Below are positions 7,209-15,083 of a DNA stretch of 46,325 bases, one piece after another. Every line of letters begins with the position of its first letter. The stretch's first letter is position 1. The notes beneath the pieces were generated by a model. It was given only the letters and a program-made list of their open reading frames with translations, did no database searches and was not told the origin of the DNA. The stretch lies in the NCBI RefSeq assembly GCF_026241155.1, contig NZ_JAPFGP010000029.1:1-46325 (forward strand), read 5' to 3'. The stretch is from Paucibacter sp. PLA-PC-4. GTDB lineage: Bacteria; Pseudomonadota; Gammaproteobacteria; Burkholderiales; Burkholderiaceae_C. The position numbers and the translations under genes were made by a program.

Positions 7209-7578
7209 GTGCCGGTCGCTCGTTGCTCGGCGGCGTCGCGCAGCGACTGCGTATATTTCGAGACCACGCGCAGCCTCAAGCCGATCGACGCCCTGCCCGC
7301 CTGGGCGATGAGTTGCCTGTTCGTTGCCGCAGACCAGTGCCGCAAGGGCCTGGCCCGCCAGATGGTCGTGGCGGCGGCTGAGCATGCCTTGCGGCACGGC
7401 GCGCCGGTGCTGCAGGCCCAACCGGTCGACGGCTCTGGGGCGACAGCCGAGCCGACCTTCGATTTGGACCGGGCTGCCGGCACTGTTCGAGCCGGCCGGC
7501 TTGCGGCCCGCCCAGGCCGCCAGATCAACTGGCGGCCGCCACCTCTACCGGCTTTGGCCTGAGGGCGCGCGCAGCTAG
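7209..7578 (+). pseudogene. GNAT acetyltransferase remnant, truncated and frameshifted
   Basis: The frame from about 7237 encodes ETTRSLKPIDALPAWAMSC followed by LFVAADQCRKGLARQMVVAA, the acetyl-CoA-binding segment of a GNAT N-acetyltransferase (the loop is usually Q/RxxGxA). It then gives APVLQAQPVDG. Near 7460 the frame breaks: the next base frame continues WTGLPALFEPAGLRP and ends at TAG 7576-7578, as the family's C-terminus does. Reading TTT as TT at about 7460-7462 would restore the frame. The N-terminal third of the usual protein is missing, so it is dead regardless of that single base. It converges with leuD and overlaps its stop. Confidence 0.65.
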
Positions 7579-8207
7579 ACCAGGCGCTCGCGTGTCCTGC
7601 GCGCTACATCCTGCAGCCAGGGCTGGCGCTCCCAATGTGAGCGCGCAAAGGCTTCGATCTGCTCGCGATAGCTCAGCGAAAGCCCGATCACGTCCAGGCC
7701 CTCGACGAACATGCGACGGTGGCGGGACGAGAGCTGGAAGTCGGCATTGACCGACGCGCCGCGCACCTGCATCGCGCCAAGATCGATGCTCAGCGCCTGG
7801 CCGGCTTCGGCCTCGGCCATCAGCGCGCTGACTTCGGTCTCGGCCAGCACCACCAGCGCCAGCCGGTTGTTCATCGCGTTCGAATAGAAGATCTCGCCGA
7901 AGCTGCTCGCGATCACCGCGCGTATGCCGAACTGCTGCAGCCCCCAGACCGCATGCTCGCGGCTGGAGCCGCAGCCGAAGTTGGCGCCACCCAGCAAGAT
8001 CGCCGTGCCGGCATGCTCGGGGCGATTGAGCACAAAGTCTCGGCGTGGCCGGCCCTGGGCGTCAAAGCGCAGGTCGTAGAACAGGCCGCAATCCAGGCCC
8101 GCCTTGTCGATGCCGCGCAGAAATTGCTTGGGCATGATCTGGTCGGTGTCCAGATTGTCGATGCGCAGCGCTGCGGCGCGGCCGCTGATCGTTGTCGATT
8201 CAGGCAT
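7575..8207 (-). CDS. leuD: Isopropylmalate-dehydratase-type small subunit (LeuD-like)
   Basis: The small subunit, carrying the swivelling domain of an aconitase-superfamily dehydratase that pairs with the LeuC-like subunit encoded next door. Motifs include NLDTDQIMPKQFL near the N-terminus and the family signature GGANFGCGSSREHAVWGL. The ATG at 8207 gives the usual LeuD N-terminus and overlaps the leuC stop by 8 bp. An in-frame start at 8243 would lie inside leuC and is less likely. The product is 210 residues, normal for the family. The operon also encodes a Bug receptor and an alpha/beta hydrolase, and no leuB is present. The substrate may therefore be a substituted malate or maleate in a catabolic route, with leucine synthesis handled elsewhere; this is inference. 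Confidence 0.85.
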   Translation of the reverse strand: MPESTTISGRAAALRIDNLDTDQIMPKQFLRGIDKAGLDCGLFYDLRFDAQGRPRRDFVLNRPEHAGTAILLGGANFGCGSSREHAVWGLQQFGIRAVIASSFGEIFYSNAMNNRLALVVLAETEVSALMAEAEAGQALSIDLGAMQVRGASVNADFQLSSRHRRMFVEGLDVIGLSLSYREQIEAFARSHWERQPWLQDVARRTRERLV

Positions 8208-9603
8208 GCAGGCTCTCCAGTCGGCGCACATCGGTGATGACACCGGTGACCGCCGCAGCCGCGGCCATTGCCGGGCTCATCAGATGGGTGATGGCGCCGC
8301 GCCCCTGGCGGCCCTCGAAGTTTCGGTTGGTGGTGGACGCGCAGCGAACGCCCTCGGCCAGCACATCGTCGTTCATCGCCAGACACATCGAGCAGCCCGG
8401 CTGGCGCCATTCGAAGCCAGCCGTCTGCAGCAGCGCGGCAATGCCCTCGGCTTCGGCCTGGACCTTCACCGCGCCGGAGCCCGGCACCACCATAGCCCGC
8501 ACGCCCGGCGCCACCCGGCGCCCGCGCACGACAGCGGCGACCGCCCGCAGATCCTCGATGCGGGCATTGGTGCAAGAGCCGATGAAGACATGCTGGATCG
8601 CGGTGCCCTCGATCGGAGCGCCGGCCTGCAGTTGCGTGTAGCGCAAGGCCTGCTCCGTGCTGCGCCGCTGCGCGCCCTCGGGATGCGGCACACGAGCATC
8701 GATCGCCACCACCTGATCGGGGCTGGTGCCCCAGCTGACATGCGGCACCACATCGCTGGCATCGAAACAGTGTTCAACGGCAAACACGGCATCGGCATCG
8801 CTGTGCAGGCCACGCCAATGCGCCAGCGCGGCGTCGCACTGCGCGCCCCAGATATCCGGTGCTCGGGCCAGCACATAGTCGATCGCGACCGCGTCCGGTG
8901 CAATCAGCGCGCCGCGCGCGCCGGCCTCCACTGCCATATTGCACAAGGTCAAGCGCGCCTCGACCGACAGTGCCGTGATGGCCGTGCCGCAGAACTCCAC
9001 CACATAGCCGCGCGCGCCCTGGGCACCGATGCGGCCGATGATCTTGAGGATCAGATCCTTGGCGGTCGTTCCCGCCGGCAGTCGACCATCGACGCGGATG
9101 CGCATGTCCTCGGCCAGGCGGTACACGAGGGTCTGGGTCGCCAGCACATGCTCGACTTCGGAGGTGCCGATGCCAAAGCCCAGCGCGCCCAGCGCGCCAT
9201 AGGTGGTCGTGTGACTGTCGCCGCAGATCACCACCATGCCGGGGCGGATCATGCCGTGTTCGGGCGCAACCACATGCTCGATGCCTTGCAGCGCATCGTT
9301 GGTGTCGAACAGCGGGATCGCATGGCGATCGCAGTTGCGCTTCAGATTGCTGGCCTGCAAGGCCGAGGCCGGGTCGCGGATGATGCGCAACTTGTCCGGC
9401 TGGGTTGGGATGATGTGGCTGACCACCGCGACGTTCTGCCCCGGCACCAGCACCTCGCGGTGCTGCGCGTGAAGGCCGGCAAAGGCCTGCGGGCTGGTGT
9501 ATTCGTTCATCAGGTGCAAGTCGCAGAACAGCAGCACGTTCTGCGCGTCCAGCACGGCAACGGTGTGCGAATCAACCAGCTTGCGATACAGGGTGCTCGC
9601 CAC
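8200..9603 (-). CDS. leuC: Isopropylmalate-dehydratase-type large subunit (LeuC-like)
   Basis: The catalytic 4Fe-4S subunit (467 aa), which interconverts hydroxy-acid isomers through a dehydrated intermediate. The cluster cysteines are Cys344 (IGSCTNARIEDL) and Cys404/Cys407 (PGCSMCLAMN). The signatures GDSHTTTYGALGALG (128-142) and CASTTNRNFEGRQG (421-434) are intact. The start is GTG at 9603, three bases after the hydrolase stop, and the 3' end overlaps leuD. The motifs are those of bacterial LeuC. The gene neighbourhood suggests a paralogue for catabolism (for example a citramalate- or dimethylmalate-type substrate), which sequence alone cannot settle. Confidence 0.88.
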   Translation of the reverse strand: MASTLYRKLVDSHTVAVLDAQNVLLFCDLHLMNEYTSPQAFAGLHAQHREVLVPGQNVAVVSHIIPTQPDKLRIIRDPASALQASNLKRNCDRHAIPLFDTNDALQGIEHVVAPEHGMIRPGMVVICGDSHTTTYGALGALGFGIGTSEVEHVLATQTLVYRLAEDMRIRVDGRLPAGTTAKDLILKIIGRIGAQGARGYVVEFCGTAITALSVEARLTLCNMAVEAGARGALIAPDAVAIDYVLARAPDIWGAQCDAALAHWRGLHSDADAVFAVEHCFDASDVVPHVSWGTSPDQVVAIDARVPHPEGAQRRSTEQALRYTQLQAGAPIEGTAIQHVFIGSCTNARIEDLRAVAAVVRGRRVAPGVRAMVVPGSGAVKVQAEAEGIAALLQTAGFEWRQPGCSMCLAMNDDVLAEGVRCASTTNRNFEGRQGRGAITHLMSPAMAAAAAVTGVITDVRRLESLHA

Positions 9604-9606
9604 GGC

Positions 9607-10503
9607 TCAGGCCTCCAGCAAAAAGGGCAGCGCCCGCGCCAGCAGGGCGTGGGGTGCTTCCTCGGGGATGTAGTGGCCACAGGGCAAGGCCTCGCCGTCG
9701 ACGTGCTCGGCGACACGGCGCCACTCCTGCAAGGGCTGGAAGCAGCGCTGCACCACGCCCTGCGCACCCCAAAGCGCCAGCAGCGGCATGTTCAGCCGGC
9801 GGCCTGCATCACGGTCGGTGCGGTCATGCGCGAGATCAATGCCGGCGGCGGCGCGGTAGTCCTCGCACAGGCCGTGCGCCGTGCCCGGCAGGCCCAGGCA
9901 GCGCGTGTACTCGGCCAGCGCCCGCGGATCGAATGGCGTCATGCCGGCGCTGCGACTGCCCATCACATCGCGCAAATAGGCGGCCGGATCGGCCGTGATC
10001 AAGCGCTCGGGCAGCGGTGCGGGCTGGATCAGAAAGAACCAGTGCCAGTAGGCGCGGGCGAAAGCCTCATTGGTCTGTTCGTACATCGCCAGGGTCGGTG
10101 CGATGTCCAGCAGCACCAGGCGCTGTACCTGCTCGCCATGGTCGGCCGCGAGTCGGTGCGCGACGCGCGCGCCGCGGTCGTGGGCCAGCACCGCGAAGCG
10201 CTCATGGCCCAGCGCGCGCATCAGGGTCAGCATATCCCGGGCCATCACCCGCTTGCTGTAGTTGGCGTGGTCGGCCGCACCGCTGGGCTTTGACGAATCG
10301 CCGTAGCCCCGCAGATCGGCCAGCACCAGCGTGAAATGCTGGGCCAGGACCGGCGCTGCCTTGTGCCAGATCGCATGGGTCTGCGGGTGACCGTGCAGCA
10401 GCAGCAGCGCAGGACCTTCGCCGCCCAAGCGGGCATGGATCTGCACGCCGTCCTCGACGGTGATCAGGCGGGACTCGAAACCCGGGAACAGGGGATTGGA
10501 CAT
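9607..10503 (-). CDS. Alpha/beta hydrolase, haloacetate dehalogenase-like
   Basis: 298 residues with the alpha/beta hydrolase layout: oxyanion region LLLHGHPQTHAIWH, ADLRGYGDS, and nucleophile elbow HDRGAR with Asp109. Residues line up one position earlier than the catalytic and halide-binding set of fluoroacetate dehalogenase: Asp109, Arg110, Arg113, Asp133, His154, Trp155, Tyr216 and His277. The segment AYWHWFFLIQPAPLPERLI also matches that family. It hydrolyses a small 2-halo acid, or possibly an epoxide or ester in related enzymes. The gene sits 3 bp before leuC and 7 bp after the Bug gene, so the four genes form one operon. Substrate specificity remains unproven. Confidence 0.85.
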   Translation of the reverse strand: MSNPLFPGFESRLITVEDGVQIHARLGGEGPALLLLHGHPQTHAIWHKAAPVLAQHFTLVLADLRGYGDSSKPSGAADHANYSKRVMARDMLTLMRALGHERFAVLAHDRGARVAHRLAADHGEQVQRLVLLDIAPTLAMYEQTNEAFARAYWHWFFLIQPAPLPERLITADPAAYLRDVMGSRSAGMTPFDPRALAEYTRCLGLPGTAHGLCEDYRAAAGIDLAHDRTDRDAGRRLNMPLLALWGAQGVVQRCFQPLQEWRRVAEHVDGEALPCGHYIPEEAPHALLARALPFLLEA

Positions 10504-10510
10504 AGGTACC

Positions 10511-11482
10511 TCAATCCGCGGTGATGCCGCGCTCCTTGATCAGCTTGGCCCACTGCGGCATTTCCTTCTCCAGCCGCGAGCGCGCCTGGGCCTGCGTGCC
10601 GGGCAGTGGGTCGAATCCTTCGCGGATCATGCGCTCGCGGACCGCCGGGCTGTTGAGCGCCTGGTTCAGCGTGCTGTTGAGCTTGTCGAGCACCGGCTTG
10701 GGCGTGCCCGCAGGCGCGAACACCATGAACCAGGTCTCAAAGGCGTAGTTCGGCAGCCCGGCCTCGGCGATGGTCGGCACGGTGGGCATCAGGGCCGAGC
10801 GCTTGGCGCCGGTTACGCCCAGCGCGCGCAGCTTGCCGGCCTGCACATGCTGCTGTGCGGCCGAGAGCACCGGAAAGCTCATGTCGACGCTGCCAGCCAT
10901 CGTGTCGGTCAATGCCGGACCACCGCCCCGGTAGGGGATGTGGACGATGGGCAGGCCCGATACCGCCTTGAAGAGCTCGGCCGACATATGAAATGTGCTG
11001 CCCGCGCCGGCCGAGCCGTAGGTCAGCTTGCCGGGCTGGGCTTTGAGCACGGCCAGCAATTCCTTGATGTCCTTGGCCGGCAGCTTGGGGTTGACCACCA
11101 GCACATGCTGGGAGCTCGCCACCATGCCGATCGGGGCCAGGTCCTTCAAGGTGTCGTAAGGCATCCTGGCCGTCAGCCCCGGGTTGATCGCCAGCGAAAC
11201 GGTCTGCAGGCCTACCGTGTAGCCGTCGGCCGCCGACTTGGCGACCTGGTCGACACCCAGGTTGCCGCCGGCACCGCCCTTGTTTTCGATGAAAACGCTG
11301 CCGCCCAGCTGCTTGCCCCATTCATCGGCGATCAAACGCGCGGCGATATCGGCACTGCCGCCCGGCGCATAGGGCACGACCAGCTTGATCGCCCGCTCCG
11401 GATAGCTCTGCGCCTGTGCGCCGCCTAGAGTCAGCAGGCCTAGCAAGGCAAGCACAGTGTGATTGAAATGGCGCTTGTTCAT
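10511..11482 (-). CDS. Bug-family tripartite tricarboxylate transporter receptor
   Basis: A periplasmic solute-binding protein of 323 residues. A signal peptide (MNKRHFNHTVLALLGLLTLG, cleavage after AQA) is followed by YPERAIKLVVPYAPGGSADI, the diagnostic start of Bug proteins, and later SAGAGSTFHMSAELF, VHIPYRGGGPAL and AGKLRALGV. Bug receptors bind small carboxylates with two water-mediated beta-strand contacts, often without dedicated TctAB membrane genes nearby, as here. The ATG at 11482 is preceded by GGAGACC and begins the signal peptide. An upstream in-frame start is not needed. It is the first gene of the catabolic operon, so its ligand is probably the pathway substrate. Confidence 0.9.
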   Translation of the reverse strand: MNKRHFNHTVLALLGLLTLGGAQAQSYPERAIKLVVPYAPGGSADIAARLIADEWGKQLGGSVFIENKGGAGGNLGVDQVAKSAADGYTVGLQTVSLAINPGLTARMPYDTLKDLAPIGMVASSQHVLVVNPKLPAKDIKELLAVLKAQPGKLTYGSAGAGSTFHMSAELFKAVSGLPIVHIPYRGGGPALTDTMAGSVDMSFPVLSAAQQHVQAGKLRALGVTGAKRSALMPTVPTIAEAGLPNYAFETWFMVFAPAGTPKPVLDKLNSTLNQALNSPAVRERMIREGFDPLPGTQAQARSRLEKEMPQWAKLIKERGITAD

Positions 11483-11580
11483 CGGCGGTCTCCAGATGTG
11501 ATCTTGTGCCCTGATGCTATCCATGAAGCGAAGTCACATAATGTCTGTTTCGACAATTCTTCAGGTCGTCAAATTCACCA
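11483..11580. promoter_or_regulatory. Divergent promoter region between the LysR gene and the Bug operon
   Basis: 98 bases separate two divergent starts, the standard place for a LysR-type operator. It is more AT-rich than its surroundings, and AATTCTTCAGGTCGTCAAATT (about 11554-11574) has AT-rich half sites around a T-N11-A spacing. The exact operator and the -35/-10 elements are not certain. Confidence 0.45.
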
Positions 11581-12492
11581 ATGGATGGTTTCTCCGACCT
11601 CGCCTTCTTCTCGCTGCTGATGCGGCACGGCAGCTTGGCGGCGGCAGCCCAGCACTTGGGCATCACGCCGCCGGCCGTCAGCAAGCGCCTGGCCGCGCTC
11701 GAGCGGCGCCTGGGCGTACGCCTGCTGCACCGGACCACGCGACGCATCAGCTTGACGCCCGAGGGCGAGACCTATCTGGTTGACGGCGCCCGGGTGCTCG
11801 CCGAGCTCGATGCGCTGGAGCGCACGGTCGCCGGCAGCCGCGCCGCCCCCATGGGCCTGCTGCGCATCAGCGCGACGCTGGGCTTCGGCCGCCGCCATAT
11901 CGCGCCGGCACTGTCGGTCTTTGCTCGCGAGTTTCCCGAGGTCGAGGCGCAGTTGCACCTCAGCGATCGGCCGGTCAATCTGGTCGAGCAGGGGTTCGAT
12001 ATGCAGATACGCTTCGGTGAGCTGCCCGATGCGCGGCTGACGGCCCGGCTGCTGGCGCGCAACCGCCGTCTGCTGTGCGCAGCCCCCGCCTATTTGCAGC
12101 GTGCCGGCACGCCCGCCACGCCGCGAGAACTGTCCCGGCATGCCTGCATTTTTCTGCGCGAGAGCGACGAGACCTTCGGCACCTGGCATATGAGCCAGGG
12201 CGCGCGCCAAGAGACGATCAAGGTGCGTGGCCCGCTGAGCAGCAATGACGGCGAATCAACGCTGGCCTGGGCCCTGGACGGCCATGGCATCTTGCTGCGC
12301 TCGCAGTGGGATGTGGCCGAGCTGTTGCGCCAAGGCGCGCTGCTGCCGGTGCTGGCCGACTGGTCGCTGCCCTCGGCCGATATCTATGCGGTATTCCCGA
12401 CCCGCAGCCATCTGTCGGCCAAGACGCGGGCGCTGGTGGATTTTTTGCTGCTGCGTTTTGCGCCCCACCGCTGCGAGGGCGGCGGCTGGTAG
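11581..12492 (+). CDS. LysR-family transcriptional regulator
   Basis: 303 residues. The N-terminal winged helix-turn-helix is at about 1-60 (LMRHGSLAAAAQHLGITPPA then VSKRLAALERRLGVRLLHRT). The effector-binding domain follows from about residue 90 (LRISATLGFGRRHIAPALS). LysR regulators act as tetramers that bind a small molecule and switch on a divergent promoter. The divergent Bug-hydrolase-leuCD operon is the obvious target, and the inducer is likely the carboxylate the operon consumes. The sequence resembles the DmlR-like branch common in Burkholderiales, which often controls malate-type catabolism. No anomalies were seen. Confidence 0.9.
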   Translation: MDGFSDLAFFSLLMRHGSLAAAAQHLGITPPAVSKRLAALERRLGVRLLHRTTRRISLTPEGETYLVDGARVLAELDALERTVAGSRAAPMGLLRISATLGFGRRHIAPALSVFAREFPEVEAQLHLSDRPVNLVEQGFDMQIRFGELPDARLTARLLARNRRLLCAAPAYLQRAGTPATPRELSRHACIFLRESDETFGTWHMSQGARQETIKVRGPLSSNDGESTLAWALDGHGILLRSQWDVAELLRQGALLPVLADWSLPSADIYAVFPTRSHLSAKTRALVDFLLLRFAPHRCEGGGW

Positions 12493-12516
12493 CTCGCGCT
12501 TTGCTGGGCGCCAGTC

Positions 12517-12750
12517 TCAGCCGCGAACCAGCATCACCGGCTGGGTCTGGGCTTGCTCGATATGACACAGCCCCGGGCAGCCGCTCTTGGCCAGAGCCGC
12601 GTCGAACACCTCGCGGGCGCAGTCATGACAGCAGCCGCAGGCCGAGGCCACACGGGTCTCGTCTTGCAAGACATCGAAGTTGCGGATGCCTGCGTCTACG
12701 CTGCGGCGGATATCGCGGTCGGAAACTCGGTGGCAGAGGCAGACGATCAT
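12517..12750 (-). CDS. bfd: Bacterioferritin-associated ferredoxin
   Basis: A 77-residue 2Fe-2S protein. The cluster ligands are Cys4 and Cys6 (MIVCLCHRVSD) and Cys38 and Cys41 (ACGCCHDC), the Bfd arrangement. Bfd binds bacterioferritin and reduces its ferric core to release iron under starvation. The Bfr gene lies directly upstream on the same strand, 128 bp away. The gap carries overlapping Fur-box-like palindromes, so bfd has its own iron-controlled promoter, as in pseudomonads. The C-terminus is about 15 residues longer than in the shortest family members. Confidence 0.9.
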   Translation of the reverse strand: MIVCLCHRVSDRDIRRSVDAGIRNFDVLQDETRVASACGCCHDCAREVFDAALAKSGCPGLCHIEQAQTQPVMLVRG

Positions 12751-12809
12751 GGGGCGCTAAAGCCTGGTCAGGACCGGCACCACGCCGGCTTGCCCCGAAC
12801 TCTAGCGCA

Positions 12810-12840
12810 AATGCGAACCCTTCTCAATCATGTTCGCATC
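12810..12840 (-). promoter_or_regulatory. Overlapping Fur boxes upstream of bfd
   Basis: AATGCGAACCCTTCTCAAT (12810-12828) resembles the 19-bp Fur consensus AATGAGAATCATTCTCATT, and a second match overlaps it at 12822-12840. The outer arms ATGCGAAC and GTTCGCAT form an 8-bp palindrome around a 13-base centre. The site lies 60-90 bases before the bfd start. Confidence 0.6.
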
Positions 12841-12878
12841 AATAACCCCAGCCGATGGCCGGGATTGATCACAAACGC

Positions 12879-13349
12879 TCAGGACGTCATCTGGGTCTGC
12901 AGCCAGTTCTGCTCGCCGACCTGGGCGACCAGCTCGATCTGGGTTTCCAGATGGTCGATATGTTCCTCGGTGTCGCTGAGGATGTCCTCCAGCAGCTCAC
13001 GCGACACATAGTCGCGCACCGACTCGCAATAGGCGATGGCTTCCTTGAGCAGGCCGTGCGAGCCGACCTCGATCTTCAGATCGCAGTGCAGGGTCTCGAC
13101 GGCGGTCTCACCGATGAAGAGCTTGCCCAGGTCCTGCAGATTGGGCAGTCCCTCGATCGTCAGAATGCGATCGATCAGGCGATCGGCATGCTTCATCTCT
13201 TCGATCGACTCCTCGTACTCATGCTTGGCCAGGCGCTCGTAGCCCCAGCTCTTGAGCATGCGGGCATGCAAAAAATACTGGTTGATCGCGGTCAGCTCAT
13301 TCTTCAGCTGGGCATTCAGGTAGTCCAGAACCTTGGCATCGCCTTTCAT
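12879..13349 (-). CDS. bfr: Bacterioferritin
   Basis: A 156-residue haem-containing ferritin that stores iron in a 24-mer shell. The start [20 protein letters not shown] is typical. Visible ligands are Glu18, Glu51, His54 and the haem-binding Met52 ([13 protein letters not shown]). The later helices carry further Glu and His ligands ([13 protein letters not shown]). The ATG at 13349 has a strong AGGAG eight bases upstream. A longer in-frame start at 13382 is less likely. It is divergent from hemP, with the intergenic Fur box at 13498 on the hemP side. It pairs with bfd downstream. Confidence 0.93.
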   Translation of the reverse strand: MKGDAKVLDYLNAQLKNELTAINQYFLHARMLKSWGYERLAKHEYEESIEEMKHADRLIDRILTIEGLPNLQDLGKLFIGETAVETLHCDLKIEVGSHGLLKEAIAYCESVRDYVSRELLEDILSDTEEHIDHLETQIELVAQVGEQNWLQTQMTS

Positions 13350-13497
13350 GGCATTTCTCCTCTTATTGAATCTGGCGAGCATTGTGCTTGCTGGCGACCA
13401 AGGCCGCAGCGCAAACCCGTGAGTTCACGCTCTGCATACGAAGCGTTCTCAGGCGCAATTTGACTATTTGCAGTACGACACCATCATTCCTATTGCT

Positions 13498-13516
13498 ATT
13501 GCGAATGGTTCGCATT
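13498..13516 (+). promoter_or_regulatory. Fur box upstream of hemP
   Basis: ATTGCGAATGGTTCGCATT is a near-perfect palindrome. It differs at two positions (the second and the eleventh base) from the siderophore-receptor box at 27536 (AATGCGAATTGTTCGCATT). It ends only 4-13 bases before the two possible hemP starts, so binding would block the promoter or initiation directly. Confidence 0.7.
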
Positions 13517-13529
13517 TAAGATGCGATGC

Positions 13530-13745
13530 ATGAACCCATCCATCCAAACCCTGCCGCGCCCCGCTGTGGCGCACGAGCCCGGCCTGCCGGTTCTGCCCTC
13601 CATGGCTGCGGCCGGCGTGCCGGACCGGCGACGGCTGAGCAGCCAGGCCTTGCTGGGCAATGAGCGCGAGGTCGAGATCGAGCATGGCGGCCAGCTCTAT
13701 CGCCTGCGCTTGACCTCGCTGGGCAAGCTGATCCTGACCAAGTAA
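13530..13745 (+). CDS. hemP: Hemin uptake protein HemP
   Basis: A small protein of 71 residues. Its conserved C-terminal block RRLSSQALLGNEREVEIEHG followed by YRLRLTSLGKLILTK is the HemP signature. HemP proteins are small, iron-regulated and found beside haem or siderophore uptake genes; in Burkholderia one is reported to act in the haem-uptake response. Possible starts are ATG 13521, 13530 and 13602, and none has a clear ribosome-binding site. 13530 is a compromise, because the Fur box ends at 13516. The Pro-rich N-terminus is poorly conserved. A DUF2325 gene follows 45 bases downstream. Confidence 0.85.
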   Translation: MNPSIQTLPRPAVAHEPGLPVLPSMAAAGVPDRRRLSSQALLGNEREVEIEHGGQLYRLRLTSLGKLILTK

Positions 13746-13790
13746 GCAACAGGGCTGCGGCTGCGCCCGCAGGCCACGAGGACCCCGTCG

Positions 13791-15083
13791 ATGTGCGACA
13801 AGCCCAATGTCTTCTCCCGCCTGCTGAGCGACGAGCCCACGGTTGCAGGCGCCCTGCCCACACCCGCGCCCATTACTGACAGCGCCCAGCCCCTGGCACG
13901 CGGCTCGCGACGCAGACGCCTGTGGGAGCTACCGTCGCAGGCCTTGTGCCCAGTGATCGGGGTTTGCCTGCCGATGCCGGTCCTGCGCCGGCGCATCGAT
14001 AGAATTTTGGGTGGCAGCACCATCGCCAGCGACTACGACCTGCATTGCGGTGCCATCAATGAGTGCGGCTCTCGCTCGGCCGTGGCCGAGACCCTGCAGC
14101 GCGAGCTGGACCAGCGCTACGCGATTGCACTGCGCCAGTCCGCCCAGCTCAAGAGCACCGAGGCCTTGTCGCGCTGGTGGGCCGCCGCCCAGCTCAGCAA
14201 CGATGTCGCCGGCAGTCTGTGGGCGACGCTGACCCATGCGCGCTGCGACGCCGGCCTGCAGGAGCAGGTGCTGCGCGACATCCATATGCTGCAGCATCAG
14301 GTGGGCGCTGCCAACCGTGCCGATCTGCAGCGCCTGGAGGCCCTGCTCGACGAGAACCAGATCGTGGGTCGCGAGCTCGCCCAGGCCCAGTCGCGCAGCA
14401 GCCGCGCACTGGCCGAGCGCGCCTCCCAGATCGAGCGCCTGCAGTCGGAGCAGCTGCGCCTGCGCGGCGAGCTGCTGGGCCGCGACACGGCGATGGCCGG
14501 TCTGCGTGAAGACCTGCAGCGCCTGGAGGCCGCCGTGCCGGGCCTGCGCAACCGCCAGGAACAGGCGGACCAAATCCGTCTGCAGCAGGGCCGCATCCAC
14601 GAGCTGGAGCGCGCGCTGCTGACAGCCCAGCAGCAAGTCGAGCGCGAGCGCCGCCGGGTCGAGGAAGCCCGGCAGATGCTGGATCTGGCACGTGCCCCGC
14701 AAGCGGCCCCCGAGCCTAACCTGGCCCTGCCCGAGCTGAGCGAGCGCGCGGTGCTGTGTGTCGGCGGTCGTCAGGCCGTGGTGCCGATCTACCGCCAGCT
14801 GATCGAGCGCACCGGCGGGCGCTTTCTGCACCATGACGGCGGCGAGGAAGACGCAGTGACAAAGTTGGACGCCAGTTTGGCGGCCGCCGATCTGGTGATC
14901 TGCCAGACCGGCTGCATCAGCCACGACGCCTACTGGCGGGTCAAGGACCACTGCAAGCGCCACGGCAAAAAATGCCTGTACCTTGACTCGCCCAGTGCAA
15001 GCGGCCTGCGGCGCGCTCTCGGATCTCTGGGTAGCGCCCCACAGGTGGAAGCGGGAGTCCTTCAGCAAGGTCATCAAGACTGA
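13791..15083 (+). CDS. DUF2325 domain protein with coiled coil
   Basis: 430 residues. The central part (about 155-305) is a long Gln/Glu/Arg-rich coiled coil with heptads such as LQRLEALLDENQIV. The C-terminal 100 residues are a DUF2325 domain: AVLCVGGRQAVVPIYRQLIE, then DLVICQTGCISHDAYWRVKD with a conserved Cys. The N-terminus holds more scattered Cys residues. The function of DUF2325 is unknown. Its repeated association with hemP in Burkholderiales, seen again here, suggests an iron-related regulatory or sensing role. The start has ACGAGGA eight bases upstream. It is probably cotranscribed with hemP under the same Fur box. Confidence 0.85.
   Translation: MCDKPNVFSRLLSDEPTVAGALPTPAPITDSAQPLARGSRRRRLWELPSQALCPVIGVCLPMPVLRRRIDRILGGSTIASDYDLHCGAINECGSRSAVAETLQRELDQRYAIALRQSAQLKSTEALSRWWAAAQLSNDVAGSLWATLTHARCDAGLQEQVLRDIHMLQHQVGAANRADLQRLEALLDENQIVGRELAQAQSRSSRALAERASQIERLQSEQLRLRGELLGRDTAMAGLREDLQRLEAAVPGLRNRQEQADQIRLQQGRIHELERALLTAQQQVERERRRVEEARQMLDLARAPQAAPEPNLALPELSERAVLCVGGRQAVVPIYRQLIERTGGRFLHHDGGEEDAVTKLDASLAAADLVICQTGCISHDAYWRVKDHCKRHGKKCLYLDSPSASGLRRALGSLGSAPQVEAGVLQQGHQD

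Noticed and set aside
8104-10293. A 729-codon plus-strand frame opposite leuC and the hydrolase
   Set aside because: Same reason: catalytic motifs support the minus-strand genes only.
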